Shown here in pieces: positions 10,439 through 18,990 of a stretch of 64,000 nucleotides of DNA (the first letter of the stretch is position 1; each line of letters starts with the position of its first letter). Source of the stretch: Bradyrhizobium sp. CB1650. GTDB taxonomy: Bacteria; Pseudomonadota; Alphaproteobacteria; Rhizobiales; Xanthobacteraceae. A program made the position numbers and the translations under genes. Under the pieces are notes generated by a model. That model searched no databases, was not told the origin of the DNA, and saw only the letters and a list, made by a program, of their open reading frames with translations. The stretch is taken from NCBI RefSeq assembly GCF_029761915.1, contig NZ_CP121695.1, positions 5,113,501 to 5,177,500 on the forward strand, in the 5' to 3' direction.

Positions 10439-10455
10439 CCGCATGGAGCGAGAAC

Positions 10456-11664
10456 GTGCCAATCATAGTCTACTTAGACAGTTCAGATTTTTCCGACTTG
10501 TCTCACGACGAAACGAGCCTGTCTGACGCTAACCAAGCAATTCTCAAAGAGCTTCGGCTTCGAATGCTCGACGGATCAGTGGAGTTCCCTTTGTCCGGCG
10601 TCCATTTGTCGGAGGCAGTACATGCATCTGACAATCCAGATCACAAGCAAGCGGCGGTACGTCGCGCGACGCTGATGCAAGAACTCTGCGCCGGCAACCA
10701 CTTGCGTCTCCCGCCCGAGATTATGCGCCTAGAAATTGCAAAGGCGATGGACGGCGCACAAGATGCCCGCCTTTCAAAAGCCGAGCTATTTTCTGGCAAT
10801 TCCGAATGGTTCGGGCTGTCTCTCGCCAAGACATTTAAGCCAAGCCGCGAAGGCGCAATGGCCAGAATCGACCAGCACCTAACTCACCTTCCACGGCGCG
10901 AACGCCGCAAAATAAAATCGGAGCTGAAGCCGTCGACCAGTCGCGGCCGAGCACGACTAAGGGAACTACTCAGGAGCAGCCACGCAACGCCCCAAGAATT
11001 TCCCTTCAGCCTACTTACCAATGAATTTGTACTCGACTGGCTGGTCGGAGATCGATCAGACAATGAATTTCGGGATAAGCTGACACAGGTACTTAACAAT
11101 CCAAAAGGACTGATCGAGTCAGTCCTAGACCTAACCAACGAGCGTCAAACAATATATTCCCTGCTAAGAGACCGCGGTGAGAATAACTGCACGACCATGC
11201 AACGCGCCCTACAGCCACTTCTCAATGTGCTAAGCGAGCTCGACCCTGCAGAAGACTTTTCCGTCGCCTCTAGAGCTTTCCGTAACGCCACCAAACAATT
11301 GCGGTTTGGACGCATTATTGTCTCTGAATTCGCCGACTACAGCGTTGACCATCTTGACGACAAATCAATTGATCGCCTTGTAGCGGCCTGCCCAGCGATA
11401 TCGACTTTCGTCAATCTATACACAGCATACGCGCTATCACTGATAGACTCCACTTTGCAGCGGTGGCGGAGTGGCAAGAATTCCATAAAGGAGATACTAC
11501 CGAGCGACTTCGGCGATATGATGCATTCGGCGTATGCACCCTATTCTGACATTTTCAGATGCGACGCCCACTTCGCATCGCTGCTGAGCCACAATCGAGC
11601 ACTCAAGGGCCGTGTTGCCGGTCGTTCTCGACTTCGAGCTCTCTCCAACTCTCTAGCTGCATAA
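10456..11664 (+). CDS. PIN-like domain protein (putative nuclease)
   Basis: A 402-residue protein starting at GTG 10456 behind a GGAG site. The N-terminus (IVYLDSSDFSDL) looks like strand 1 of a PIN-type RNase fold. Candidate metal-binding acids are D8, E53 (GVHLSEAVHA), and D365 and D370 in the C-terminal SDIFRCDAHFASLL, so the fold would be split by a large helical insert. The gene is markedly less GC-rich than nrdJ (one sampled 60-base line is 50% G+C, against roughly two thirds in nrdJ) and uses many codons rare in its neighbours, which suggests recent transfer. It is followed 60 bases later by a DUF4145 protein. PIN assignment is by motif only; function unknown. Confidence 0.7.
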   Translation: MPIIVYLDSSDFSDLSHDETSLSDANQAILKELRLRMLDGSVEFPLSGVHLSEAVHASDNPDHKQAAVRRATLMQELCAGNHLRLPPEIMRLEIAKAMDGAQDARLSKAELFSGNSEWFGLSLAKTFKPSREGAMARIDQHLTHLPRRERRKIKSELKPSTSRGRARLRELLRSSHATPQEFPFSLLTNEFVLDWLVGDRSDNEFRDKLTQVLNNPKGLIESVLDLTNERQTIYSLLRDRGENNCTTMQRALQPLLNVLSELDPAEDFSVASRAFRNATKQLRFGRIIVSEFADYSVDHLDDKSIDRLVAACPAISTFVNLYTAYALSLIDSTLQRWRSGKNSIKEILPSDFGDMMHSAYAPYSDIFRCDAHFASLLSHNRALKGRVAGRSRLRALSNSLAA

Positions 11665-11724
11665 CCCCTAGATCCGAACGAATTCGCCATCTCGATCAAG
11701 ACAATGCGTCTCTAAGGTGCACAT

Positions 11725-12402
11725 ATGAAGTGTCCCCATTGCACAACTACAATCCATCCTGATTGGCATACGACTGAAATCTACAAAACACCTGAAGGTT
11801 ATCGAATTGGAGGGGAACAAACGCTTTGGCGCGTCAGAATGATGAGTTGCCCAAGCTGCAAAAGTGACGTGCTAATGCTTGGCCGAGCCATCGACACAAA
11901 AGTTCAGATCGTTGAGCCACCCCAGTGGACTCAAGTGTATCCCGAAGGAATAAACCGCAGTGCCGTACCAAAAGAGGTTCCCACTGACATAGCTGCCGAC
12001 TACGAAGAGGCCGCTGCGGTCCTACACCTGAGCGCTAAAGCATCCGCAGCGCTATCAAGGCGCTGCCTCCAGTCCATCCTTCGCGACGCGGGTTACTCGC
12101 AACGAGATCTATCGCAACAGATTGACGCGGTTCTCGCAGAACAAGACACAAGAAAGGCTCTCCCAACTAGCGTCCACGCTATCGTGGACACGATCCGAAA
12201 TTTCGGAAATTTCTCGGCACATAAGATTACGGATCGAACAACTCTGCAGATTATCGACGTAGACCCGCACGAAGCGGAATTCTGTTTGGATGTTCTCGAC
12301 AGCCTATTCGACCACTACTACGTGCGGCCCATGCAGGCCCAGCGAGTGAAGGACGAGCTAAATAGAAAGCTGCAAGCAGCGAAGAAGCCGCTGGCTAAGT
12401 AG
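11725..12402 (+). CDS. Zinc-ribbon and DUF4145 domain protein
   Basis: A 225-residue protein. The N-terminus has a treble-clef-like zinc ribbon (C3, C6, C42, C45). Residues ~85-200 match DUF4145 (RRCLQSILRDAGYS, then the H-rich NFSAHKIT segment). DUF4145 is common in restriction enzymes and other phage-defence proteins, usually as an accessory domain of unknown biochemistry. It follows the PIN-like gene by 60 bases in the same atypical base composition, so the two probably moved together. A palindromic repeat begins 6 bases after its stop. Confidence 0.75.
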   Translation: MKCPHCTTTIHPDWHTTEIYKTPEGYRIGGEQTLWRVRMMSCPSCKSDVLMLGRAIDTKVQIVEPPQWTQVYPEGINRSAVPKEVPTDIAADYEEAAAVLHLSAKASAALSRRCLQSILRDAGYSQRDLSQQIDAVLAEQDTRKALPTSVHAIVDTIRNFGNFSAHKITDRTTLQIIDVDPHEAEFCLDVLDSLFDHYYVRPMQAQRVKDELNRKLQAAKKPLAK

Positions 12403-12408
12403 CAGCCT

Positions 12409-12513
12409 GTAGGATGGGTGGAGCGACTTGTCCGCCGTAGCTCGATGCGAAGGCAGAAGCGATACCCATCAAACTCGGTCAGGTGATCGGTTTGGGGATC
12501 AACCCCATCCTAC
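12409..12513. repeat. Interspersed palindromic repeat, family A, copy 1
   Basis: Begins GTAGGATGGGTGGAGCGACT, continues TTGTCCGCCGTAGCTCGA, contains CGATACCCATCAA in the middle and ends CAACCCCATCCTAC, so its ends are inverted repeats. Related copies lie at 20138, 20781, 21731, 22262 and 25164, always between genes. Confidence 0.8.
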
Positions 12514-12530
12514 CCGGCCCCCCAACACCC

Positions 12531-12821
12531 ATGCCAAGCAAAAGCAGTCGCCTCCTCCCTCGCCTTCGCAGCTTCCGGCAGGGCGCTCGGTGGGTGCGAA
12601 AGAGGTTCGCACGAGCACCGCGGATGGTTCGGATCGCGGGCAGCGTGACGATCCTGCTTGCGGTCGCAGCGCTTCTGAACATCGTCTATCACGTGATCCG
12701 CAATCCGACCGAGCTGTTTGTCCTTGTCGGCAACGCCCTCGACAAGGAGCCGGCCGAGACTTGGCTGCAATACGGGCCGCTGTTCCGCCGCCCTTCCACC
12801 TTGGAGCCAATCAGGGTCTAG
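12531..12821 (+). pseudogene. Truncated 5' copy of the lytic transglycosylase gene
   Basis: Encodes 96 residues, of which the first ~85 are nearly the same as the N-terminus of the intact transglycosylase at 14142 (shared ARAPRMVRIAGSV and TELFVLVGNALDKEPAETW). Similarity stops after YGPLFR, before the catalytic domain, and the frame ends soon after in unrelated sequence. It keeps the membrane anchor but no enzyme domain. This is either a dead duplicate or, less likely, a membrane peptide. Confidence 0.8.
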
Positions 12822-13000
12822 GCGGTGCTGTTGCCCGTCTTCCCGGTCCGACGGTCCATCCTTCGACGCTCGAAATCTTGTTCGCACCTGTTGCCAGGCG
12901 ATCACAGCAATTCTCTCCAGCGGGAATACCCTCGGTTGATGCAATTCACGTGGAGGTAGTGCTATCCGGCCTCGGCCGTACGAACAGCAAGGAGGGGGAG

Positions 13001-14050
13001 ATGTCGGCGAAATCGTGGTTGAGTGTCATGTTGACTGGAGCGGCCGCGGTGTTCGGAATCGTCATCGGAGGCAATGCGCCCGCAATCGCAGCCTCCGACA
13101 ACAACCCAAGAACATACGCGGGAGATTACCAGGGCGGGTCGCTTCCGATCGGGACCTTCATTGCGTTCCAATATGGCAGCTTTGCTCACGCCGATGCTTT
13201 CGTCGATCCCACCGGCCGCGCGCTGCCGGACTCGCACGCCAATACTTGGGTCGAGTTTACCCGGGTGACCTATTTCGCTGAGTTCGCGAACCGTCCCCTT
13301 GTGATCGAGGCGGACCTGCCATTCGCGACATTGACGGACGTGAACATCCCCGGCACCAACAACAAGGTTGCCGGAGGACTGGTGGACCCCGTGATTCACC
13401 TGACCTATTTCCTCATCACCGACGCGACGGTCCAGCGCTGGGTCGGTGTCTCCAATTTTTTGTGGCTGCCGTGGGGGCGAAACTTTGACAACCGCAGTGC
13501 GGTCAATGTCTCGACGCCGCGGCAGTTCACCGACACCCCTCAGCTCGGCTACACCGAGGGACTTGGAAAGTTTTCGCCGAGCCTCAAGGGGCTGTTTTTC
13601 GATCTGGTCGCCAACGCATCGTTCCACACCGACGGCGACAGTCCTCTCGAGGTGGTCAATCCGCCTGGCGCCCCGCTCCCCGGGGTCCTGACATACGATA
13701 CGTTGACGCAACGCCCCTCGTACGATGTCAAGGCCTTCCTGCGCTACAATCCGAGCACGTTTCTCTTTGCCGCCGTTGGCATAGAGAAGTCGTGGGGAGG
13801 CAAGCAGATCGGCACGAACGGGAAATTTTCCGTCGCCGGACTGCCGGGCGCGATACCTCAGCCCAATGTGTTGCTTGGTCGAGACGACTTCTTGAGGGGC
13901 CATTTCCAATTTCAAGTCCCGCTCGCTCAGGATTTTGCCATAGCAGGTGACGTGTTTCACGATTTCGAGGCGACCGGCGGGTTCAGGCAGAACATCGGCG
14001 TCGAAATTCGCCTGGCCAAATTCTTCCTTCCCACGCCGCGCTCGAAGTAG
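13001..14050 (+). CDS. Outer-membrane transporter of the MetA phenol-degradation (porin-like) family
   Basis: A 349-residue protein starting at ATG 13001 after a strong GGAGGGGGAG. A Sec signal peptide covers about residues 1-31 (ending APAIAAS). The mature part is rich in alternating aromatic strands typical of a beta-barrel and resembles the Phenol_MetA_deg family, annotated as outer-membrane transporters for hydrophobic compounds. The substrate is unknown. The gene sits exactly between the two copies of the transglycosylase 5' end, as if inserted with or by the duplication. Confidence 0.75.
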   Translation: MSAKSWLSVMLTGAAAVFGIVIGGNAPAIAASDNNPRTYAGDYQGGSLPIGTFIAFQYGSFAHADAFVDPTGRALPDSHANTWVEFTRVTYFAEFANRPLVIEADLPFATLTDVNIPGTNNKVAGGLVDPVIHLTYFLITDATVQRWVGVSNFLWLPWGRNFDNRSAVNVSTPRQFTDTPQLGYTEGLGKFSPSLKGLFFDLVANASFHTDGDSPLEVVNPPGAPLPGVLTYDTLTQRPSYDVKAFLRYNPSTFLFAAVGIEKSWGGKQIGTNGKFSVAGLPGAIPQPNVLLGRDDFLRGHFQFQVPLAQDFAIAGDVFHDFEATGGFRQNIGVEIRLAKFFLPTPRSK

Positions 14051-14141
14051 AAAAGACGGTGCCCCAGGCTGGGTCCCGAGGAGATGTCGATTAATCCTGG
14101 GTAACTTGGCTCAACCCGTCCTACCCGCTCCCCCAAGACCC

Positions 14142-14939
14142 ATGCCAAGAAAAACCAAGAGCCTCCTCCCCCGCCTTCGCAGCGTCCGGCGGGGCGCGCG
14201 GTGGGCACGAAAGACCTTCGCACGAGCACCGCGGATGGTGCGGATCGCGGGCAGCGTGGCGATCCTGCTTGCAGTCGCAGCGCTTCTGAACATCGCCTAT
14301 CACGTCGTCCGCAAGCCGACCGAGCTGTTTGTCCTTGTCGGCAATGCTCTCGACAAGGAGCCGGCCGAGACCTGGCGGCAATACGGGCCGCTCTTCCGTA
14401 AGTATTCCACCACTACGATCACGCCCGAATTGCTGGCCGCGCTGGCGCAGGTCGAGAGTTCGGGCAATCCGGTGGCGCGCACCTACTGGCGCTGGCGATG
14501 GAGCCTCAATCCGCTCGCGATCTACCGGCCCGCCTCCAGCGCCGTCGGCCTCTACCAGATGACCGATCCCGCCTACGCCGAGGCCGCACGGTTCTGTGTT
14601 CGTGGCAACGCGGTCACGGAGACTGCTTGCGGGTTGACCGGCCTCTATATCCGCGCGATGCCGAGCCATGCCATCGAGCTGACATCGGTCTATCTGGACC
14701 GCAATGTGGCTGATGTCCTCGCCCGCGCGGGCGATGTGAAGGCCAGCGCGCAGCAGAAGCAGGATCTGGCCGCCTTCATCCATCTCTGCGGCGCAGGTCC
14801 CGCCACAGCCTACGCACGCCGCCACTTTCAGATGGTGGCCGGCGAGCGGTGCGGCGATCACCTCGTCGCAAGCTACGTCTCGGCGGTCAACGCGATGAAG
14901 CGGCAGTTTCTGCGCCTTGCGGCGGATGACGGCAATTAG
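14142..14939 (+). CDS. Membrane-anchored lytic transglycosylase (SLT domain)
   Basis: A 265-residue protein. A basic N-terminus is followed by one membrane helix (GSVAILLAVAALLNIAYHV, about 30-50) and a soluble-lytic-transglycosylase domain from about residue 85. The catalytic Glu lies in LLAALAQVESSGNP and the family motif SSAVGLYQMT follows. It should cleave peptidoglycan in the periplasm from an inner-membrane anchor. The ATG at 14142 is chosen over upstream in-frame starts because the duplicate copy at 12531 starts at the same residue. Confidence 0.82.
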   Translation: MPRKTKSLLPRLRSVRRGARWARKTFARAPRMVRIAGSVAILLAVAALLNIAYHVVRKPTELFVLVGNALDKEPAETWRQYGPLFRKYSTTTITPELLAALAQVESSGNPVARTYWRWRWSLNPLAIYRPASSAVGLYQMTDPAYAEAARFCVRGNAVTETACGLTGLYIRAMPSHAIELTSVYLDRNVADVLARAGDVKASAQQKQDLAAFIHLCGAGPATAYARRHFQMVAGERCGDHLVASYVSAVNAMKRQFLRLAADDGN

Positions 14940-15008
14940 TGCATGTAATCGTGAATCCGCGATGTCCGCTTACCCCCAACAGCGGCGTAGGAGCTGACAT
15001 TGCATGAG

Positions 15009-15040
15009 GTCCGAGAAGGGCCGATTGTGTTGCAAAAGTC
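15009..15040 (+). repeat. Left terminal inverted repeat of the IS
   Basis: Starts GTCCGA and ends GTTGCAAAAGTC; pairs with the reverse complement of 16563-16594. Confidence 0.8.
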
Positions 15041-15128
15041 GCTGTAACCGACGGATGCCCCGTCGGCCATTCGGCAAAGTGGACCGGCTTGATCCGCCGA
15101 CCCTGACGCTCTCTACGCAACTCTTACG

Positions 15129-16499
15129 CTACGCGATGCACAGAGCGTGAGCGGGCGGAGGTCGTGCAGCGAGCGACGCGAGGCGCCTCAGGTTTTGCGC
15201 GATGGCAGCCAGAACAAATTCGTCCTGTGCGCCTCGTGGTCCACGCAGTCGAAGCCGACCGAGCCTGAGAATGCGCTTCAGGTGTGCAAACCGCATCTCG
15301 ATCTTCTTCCGCTCACGTCGCGACGTCTCGTAGCCCTCGGTGCCAACAAACGACCGGGCGACGTCTCGGGCGTGCTCATGGATGTCGCGCGGGATCTTGC
15401 GCGATGGCTCCTTTGGGCAGCACTGCGGTTTGAGAGGGCATACATCGCAGTCGAGCTTACTCGCACGATACAGAAGCGTCTTGCCCTCGTGCACGGTGCC
15501 GCTCGTTCCGAGCTGCTTTCCGCTGGGGCAGTGGTAGACGTCGCTGGTCGGATCATATCGAAAGTCGCTGCGCGAGAAGGTGCCGTCATCCCGCTTCGAC
15601 TTGTCGAACACGGGGATATGTGGCGCGATGCCCTTCTCCTCGACCAGCCAGTTCAGCATCGGAGCCGCCCCGTAGGCGGTATCCCCGACAAGCCGCTCCG
15701 GCTTGAGACCAAAGCGCTCCTCCGTCCGCTCGATCATGGTCTTCGCCGCGCCGACCTCGGCCTGGCGAATGGCACGGGTAGCTTCGACATCGAGGATGAC
15801 GCCGAACTTCACGTCGATGAGATAGTTGTCGGAGTAGGCGAAGAATGCCGCTCCCTTGTGAGCGCCGGTCCACTGGGCCGCAGGATCGGAGGGCGAAACG
15901 AACTTCGGGATAACGTCGCTGGCGGCGCCCCACGCGGTATCGTCGAGGGTCGCCAGATACTCCTTCACCGCGCGGCTTGACCTCGCCGGATCACGGTCCC
16001 TGCGCCAATCCTGACCTGCGATCGAGCGCTGCTTGTTGGCGTCAGCCGCAATCAGGCTCGCATCGACTGCAAAGCCTTCGCCACCAACCAGACCGACCGC
16101 AATGCACGCCTCGACGACACGTTCAAACACACGACGAAAAACATCTCCCTCGCGAAAACGCTCAGTGCGGGCACGCGAGAACGCCGAATGATCCGGCACG
16201 GCATCCTCGATGCCGAGTTTGCAGAACCACCGATAAGCGAGGTTCACCTGCACTTCACGGCAGAGCAGCCGCTCCGAGCGGATCGCGAAGACATACCCTA
16301 CGATCAGCATCCGGATCATCAGCTCCGGATCGATCGACGGGCGACCCATGGACGAATAATGAGGCGCAAGTTCGCTGCGAAGCCAGGACAGATCGAGAGC
16401 AGTGTTGATCTTCCGCACCAGATGATCTTCGGGGACCGCGTCGCTGAGATGAAACTCGTAGAACAGTTGACCTTGGTCACTCTTCAGACGGCCCATCAT
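15129..16499 (-). CDS. IS1182-family transposase
   Basis: A 456-residue DDE transposase. The N-terminal InsH-type domain (GRPSIDPELMIRMLIVGYVF) is followed by a DDE region with candidate acids in GFAVDASLIAADANK, in the DTAYGAAPMLNWL block and in the C-terminal ERKKIEMRFAHLKRILRL. A Cys-rich patch (CDVCPLKPQC) near residue 365 is typical of this family. Length is normal and no frameshift is seen. It is the only gene within the terminal inverted repeats. Confidence 0.93.
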   Translation of the reverse strand: MMGRLKSDQGQLFYEFHLSDAVPEDHLVRKINTALDLSWLRSELAPHYSSMGRPSIDPELMIRMLIVGYVFAIRSERLLCREVQVNLAYRWFCKLGIEDAVPDHSAFSRARTERFREGDVFRRVFERVVEACIAVGLVGGEGFAVDASLIAADANKQRSIAGQDWRRDRDPARSSRAVKEYLATLDDTAWGAASDVIPKFVSPSDPAAQWTGAHKGAAFFAYSDNYLIDVKFGVILDVEATRAIRQAEVGAAKTMIERTEERFGLKPERLVGDTAYGAAPMLNWLVEEKGIAPHIPVFDKSKRDDGTFSRSDFRYDPTSDVYHCPSGKQLGTSGTVHEGKTLLYRASKLDCDVCPLKPQCCPKEPSRKIPRDIHEHARDVARSFVGTEGYETSRRERKKIEMRFAHLKRILRLGRLRLRGPRGAQDEFVLAAIAQNLRRLASLAARPPPAHALCIA

Positions 16500-16562
16500 G
16501 GATCGACCTCGTCGCGATTCGCGTCAACACAACAGAATCACGCTTGCTGGCCCGTCTCAACT

Positions 16563-16594
16563 GACTTTTGCAACAATATCGGCCAACATCGGAC
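16563..16594 (-). repeat. Right terminal inverted repeat of the IS
   Basis: Starts GACTTTTGCAACAATATCGG and ends TCGGAC; 26 of 32 positions match the left repeat. Confidence 0.8.
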
Positions 16595-16620
16595 ATTGCT
16601 GGCTCCTAGGTTTGTCAGCA

Positions 16621-16650
16621 GAAAGAAAGAGCCCAGCTGTTGGGCTGGGC
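16621..16650 (-). terminator. Rho-independent terminator for the gene at 16692
   Basis: Read on the minus strand: stem GCCCAGC-CCAACA-GCTGGGC followed by TCTTTCTTTC. It lies 42 bases past the stop of the minus-strand secreted protein and 27 bases outside the IS end. Confidence 0.75.
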
Positions 16651-16691
16651 CCTCCTCACTGACGCCCGGTGTCGGCACGCGGGCTTCGAGG

Positions 16692-17258
16692 TTATTTAAG
16701 TTCCCACGACGTATTGTGCGGGATGTCCATCGCAAAATAATCGCCCGGGCCAGCCAGCGCAGGCATAGCAATGCAAGCAAATGGCTCGCTTCCTGAAATC
16801 CCCTTATATTTTCCGGTACCGCCGGTGATGATATGGGTGCCGCAATCCATTTTCGGCTGAGACTTGTCGAGGTCGCGGGTATCGAAGGTCGAGAAAATCT
16901 TGTCTCCGTCGCTGTCGGTCAGCACGCATGCGCCGTCAATATATTTCTTCTCGCCGGACGCGACGTTGAGCGCCACGCAACGTGCTGACATCTTATCCAG
17001 CATCTTCTCTCCCTTCATGTTTTGAGTGGTCCCGACCGCCTCCAGCGTAGTGGCTTTACCGAGTTCGGCGGTGTCAATGCTCATCAATGGCCGAAAAATG
17101 AAATGCGTCACATAGGGAGTAGTCCCCTTCTTTTCAATCGGCTCTCCCGCGACAGCCGCGAGGGCAAAGGACATGAGCGCCGCAGCAAGAGTCGTTGTTT
17201 GGGCGAGTCTCGTCGCAGCGGTGGATGTCGTGATTGTGCTCAGGTTAATGAACTTCAT
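16692..17258 (-). CDS. Secreted protein, possible allene-oxide-cyclase/dirigent-like barrel
   Basis: A 188-residue protein behind a strong AAGGAGG site. A signal peptide ends near residue 38 (ALAAVAGEP). The motif GTHIITGGTGKYKGISG near residue 140 resembles the GGTGKYxGxxG strand-turn of dirigent/allene oxide cyclase-like beta-barrels, so that fold is suggested. No catalytic role can be claimed. It has its own terminator and sits just outside the IS. Confidence 0.65.
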   Translation of the reverse strand: MKFINLSTITTSTAATRLAQTTTLAAALMSFALAAVAGEPIEKKGTTPYVTHFIFRPLMSIDTAELGKATTLEAVGTTQNMKGEKMLDKMSARCVALNVASGEKKYIDGACVLTDSDGDKIFSTFDTRDLDKSQPKMDCGTHIITGGTGKYKGISGSEPFACIAMPALAGPGDYFAMDIPHNTSWELK

Positions 17259-17755
17259 TAGTTCCTCCTTAGATCAAGCGGCGACTTCACGGCTTTACCG
17301 CGAACTGCCGCGAAGTTTGAAAACGACCTGCGTATGCTCTTCCTTGGCAATGTCGAATTGTGCGCCGGCGCTAAATGCCAACGTGATTATGCTCTAATGA
17401 TGCGTCGCCTCAGAGCGACGAAGTATGTGGGAGATTGCGGCTACGATCATCGGTTCATGACCTCTACACAAGTCATAAGCGTACGATCCGAGCGGTCAGC
17501 ACCGTAGCATGGCGTGCGCCGGACGTCAGCCATCATGTCCGGAAAACGTGCATAGTGTCATCTGTCCTGACCGAGTGGCGAGAAGTCGACGTGAACCGGG
17601 TCAGTCGATTCCCGAGTCCGGGGCTCGAGAGACGCTCAGCCACGCTGGCTTTTGTGCTGGGGCCTCGAAGATCGAGATACTAAAAATCATACACGCCTAT
17701 GCGGGCCCCGCTCCCGGACGAAGAAAGGAAAACGACCGAGCAGGCCAAGCGCTAG
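17259..17755. other. Intergenic stretch with no gene recognised
   Basis: Short overlapping frames only, none with a ribosome site and protein-like composition together. A small hairpin (CGTCGC-CTCAGA-GCGACG, 17403-17420) is the only structure noted. Probably decayed DNA next to the IS. Confidence 0.5.
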
Positions 17756-18004
17756 TCACGTCGCCGGGGCGGCCCGCGCGTGCTCTTCAGTCTCAGCACG
17801 AAACAGGTGCACGTCTTTGTCAGGTCCCTTTAAGGCATGATAGCCACAATCTCCGAAACGAAGGTTTGCAGCCGCGACGAGGTCACGACCGGTGTTAGAC
17901 ACGAGCACCTCCCCTGTCCCGGCCAAGGCGCAGTTGCGAGCGGCGATATGCACAGCTATTCCACTAATGTCGTCCGGCTTTACCTCTATCGGGACACAGA
18001 ACAC
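17756..18004 (-). pseudogene. Remnant of a class III adenylate/guanylate cyclase gene (C-terminal end)
   Basis: From about 17990 downwards the minus strand encodes IEVKPDDISGIAVHIAAR and then GTGEVLVSNTGRDLVA and HALKGPDKDVHLF, the conserved last third of class III nucleotide cyclases that carry an HTH or TPR partner domain. The region upstream, which should hold the catalytic aspartates, does not continue the homology in any frame. I read this as a decayed fragment, not a working gene. Confidence 0.65.
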
Positions 18005-18459
18005 GTTGCGCCGTCACTGATCGTTGGGGACCCAATCCTCCGCGGTTGAATCCCAATGATGGGTGTCGTCGAAGTGTTTCCAGAGTGGCTGCTTTGGTTT
18101 GCTTCAGCCTTGTGCCGTAACGCATTCAGTGTGCCGAGCTGGACGAGGAGAGCTCCAGCCGTCATCATCCGTTCGCGAGTGGTATATCGTGAGTTCCATT
18201 TGATTGTCGCGAGCATCCGATGCCTCCTTCAAAGCAAGAAGCTCTCAGCCAATCTTAGCCCGGCCAAGAACACGGAACGTAAAATGCTTCACAGGCTATG
18301 CGAGTCCATCCGCCGAGAACGGTCAGTGTTGCCTGCGGACCCTGAACCAAAATCAGTCGATGAAGACAAACCTTCATCGAGGTCGCATTGAGGTTCGCTC
18401 CCCCAAACGTCGCTCGATACATACCTCTTGGACATTCTACATCATTATGGAGGTAGCCC
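18005..18459. other. Intergenic stretch with no gene recognised
   Basis: Contains short frames on both strands without convincing family signals. The last bases hold a GGAGG ribosome site for the gene at 18460. Possibly more decayed sequence belonging to the cyclase remnant. Confidence 0.45.
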
Positions 18460-18759
18460 ATGCCGATCGTGCAATTTACTCGTTTCAAGACCGACAAGCC
18501 CGACGAAATGGCCCAGATTGTTAGGCGGGCGAAGACAATCTTCGAAAAACACGGCGCCGAATTTCTTCGGCTGTCCCGGTTCCACACTGGCCATTGGGCA
18601 GGAGAGTTGTTGGTGACGACGCGCTACTCCAGTTGGGAAGTTTACGGCAAAGTGCAGGAGGCCGTGGCAAAGGACCCGGAGTTCGCGCAGGTGATGGCCG
18701 ACGGATTGAAGATTGCCGAACTACAGGGCCGTAACATCGCTGTTAGCATCGATCTCTAG
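18460..18759 (+). CDS. Small conserved protein, dimeric alpha/beta-barrel type
   Basis: A 99-residue cytosolic protein preceded by GGAGG. The pattern (strand PIVQFTRFKT, helix MAQIVRRAKTIFEKHGAEFLRL, strand GELLVTTRYSS, helix YGKVQEAVAKDPEF) fits a ferredoxin-like dimeric barrel as in ABM/NIPSNAP-type proteins. It is followed by a strong terminator, so it is a single-gene unit. Function unknown. Confidence 0.75.
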   Translation: MPIVQFTRFKTDKPDEMAQIVRRAKTIFEKHGAEFLRLSRFHTGHWAGELLVTTRYSSWEVYGKVQEAVAKDPEFAQVMADGLKIAELQGRNIAVSIDL

Positions 18760-18795
18760 TCGGGGCGCCGCCCCGGCAACCACGATAAGTGCGAA

Positions 18796-18826
18796 GGCCG
18801 CCGGACATCTGCCGGCGGCCCTTTTT
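18796..18826 (+). terminator. Rho-independent terminator
   Basis: Perfect 9-base stem GGCCGCCGG / CCGGCGGCC, 7-base loop, then CTTTTT, 37 bases after the stop codon of the gene at 18460. Confidence 0.92.
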
Positions 18827-18990
18827 CAATTTCGATGGACTGCACTGCGTTACTCTCCGCCTCGCCGACCAATGTCGGCTCAGGGTAACTGCCGCGGCGT
18901 CGTTCAGCTCAGGGCCAAAACCTGAAGTAGCCAGCGTCTCGATTGCTTTGTATGCTCCGCATTATTTTGCGTGTTTTGGAGGATTTATTT

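Larger units (their letters stand above)
15009..16594 (-). mobile_element. Complete IS1182-family insertion sequence
   Basis: About 1.59 kb with one transposase gene and imperfect terminal inverted repeats: 15009-15040 and 16563-16594 match at 26 of 32 positions, including a run GTTGCAAAAGTC. The transposase is full length with no frame break, so the element may be active. An 8-base GACATTGC occurs at 14996-15003 and again at 16592-16599. Since the second copy overlaps the inverted repeat end, the exact boundary and target duplication are uncertain. Confidence 0.85.

Noticed and set aside
17435..17898. Short plus-strand frames between 17435 and 17898
   Set aside because: They overlap one another, lack ribosome sites, and partly lie opposite the cyclase remnant.
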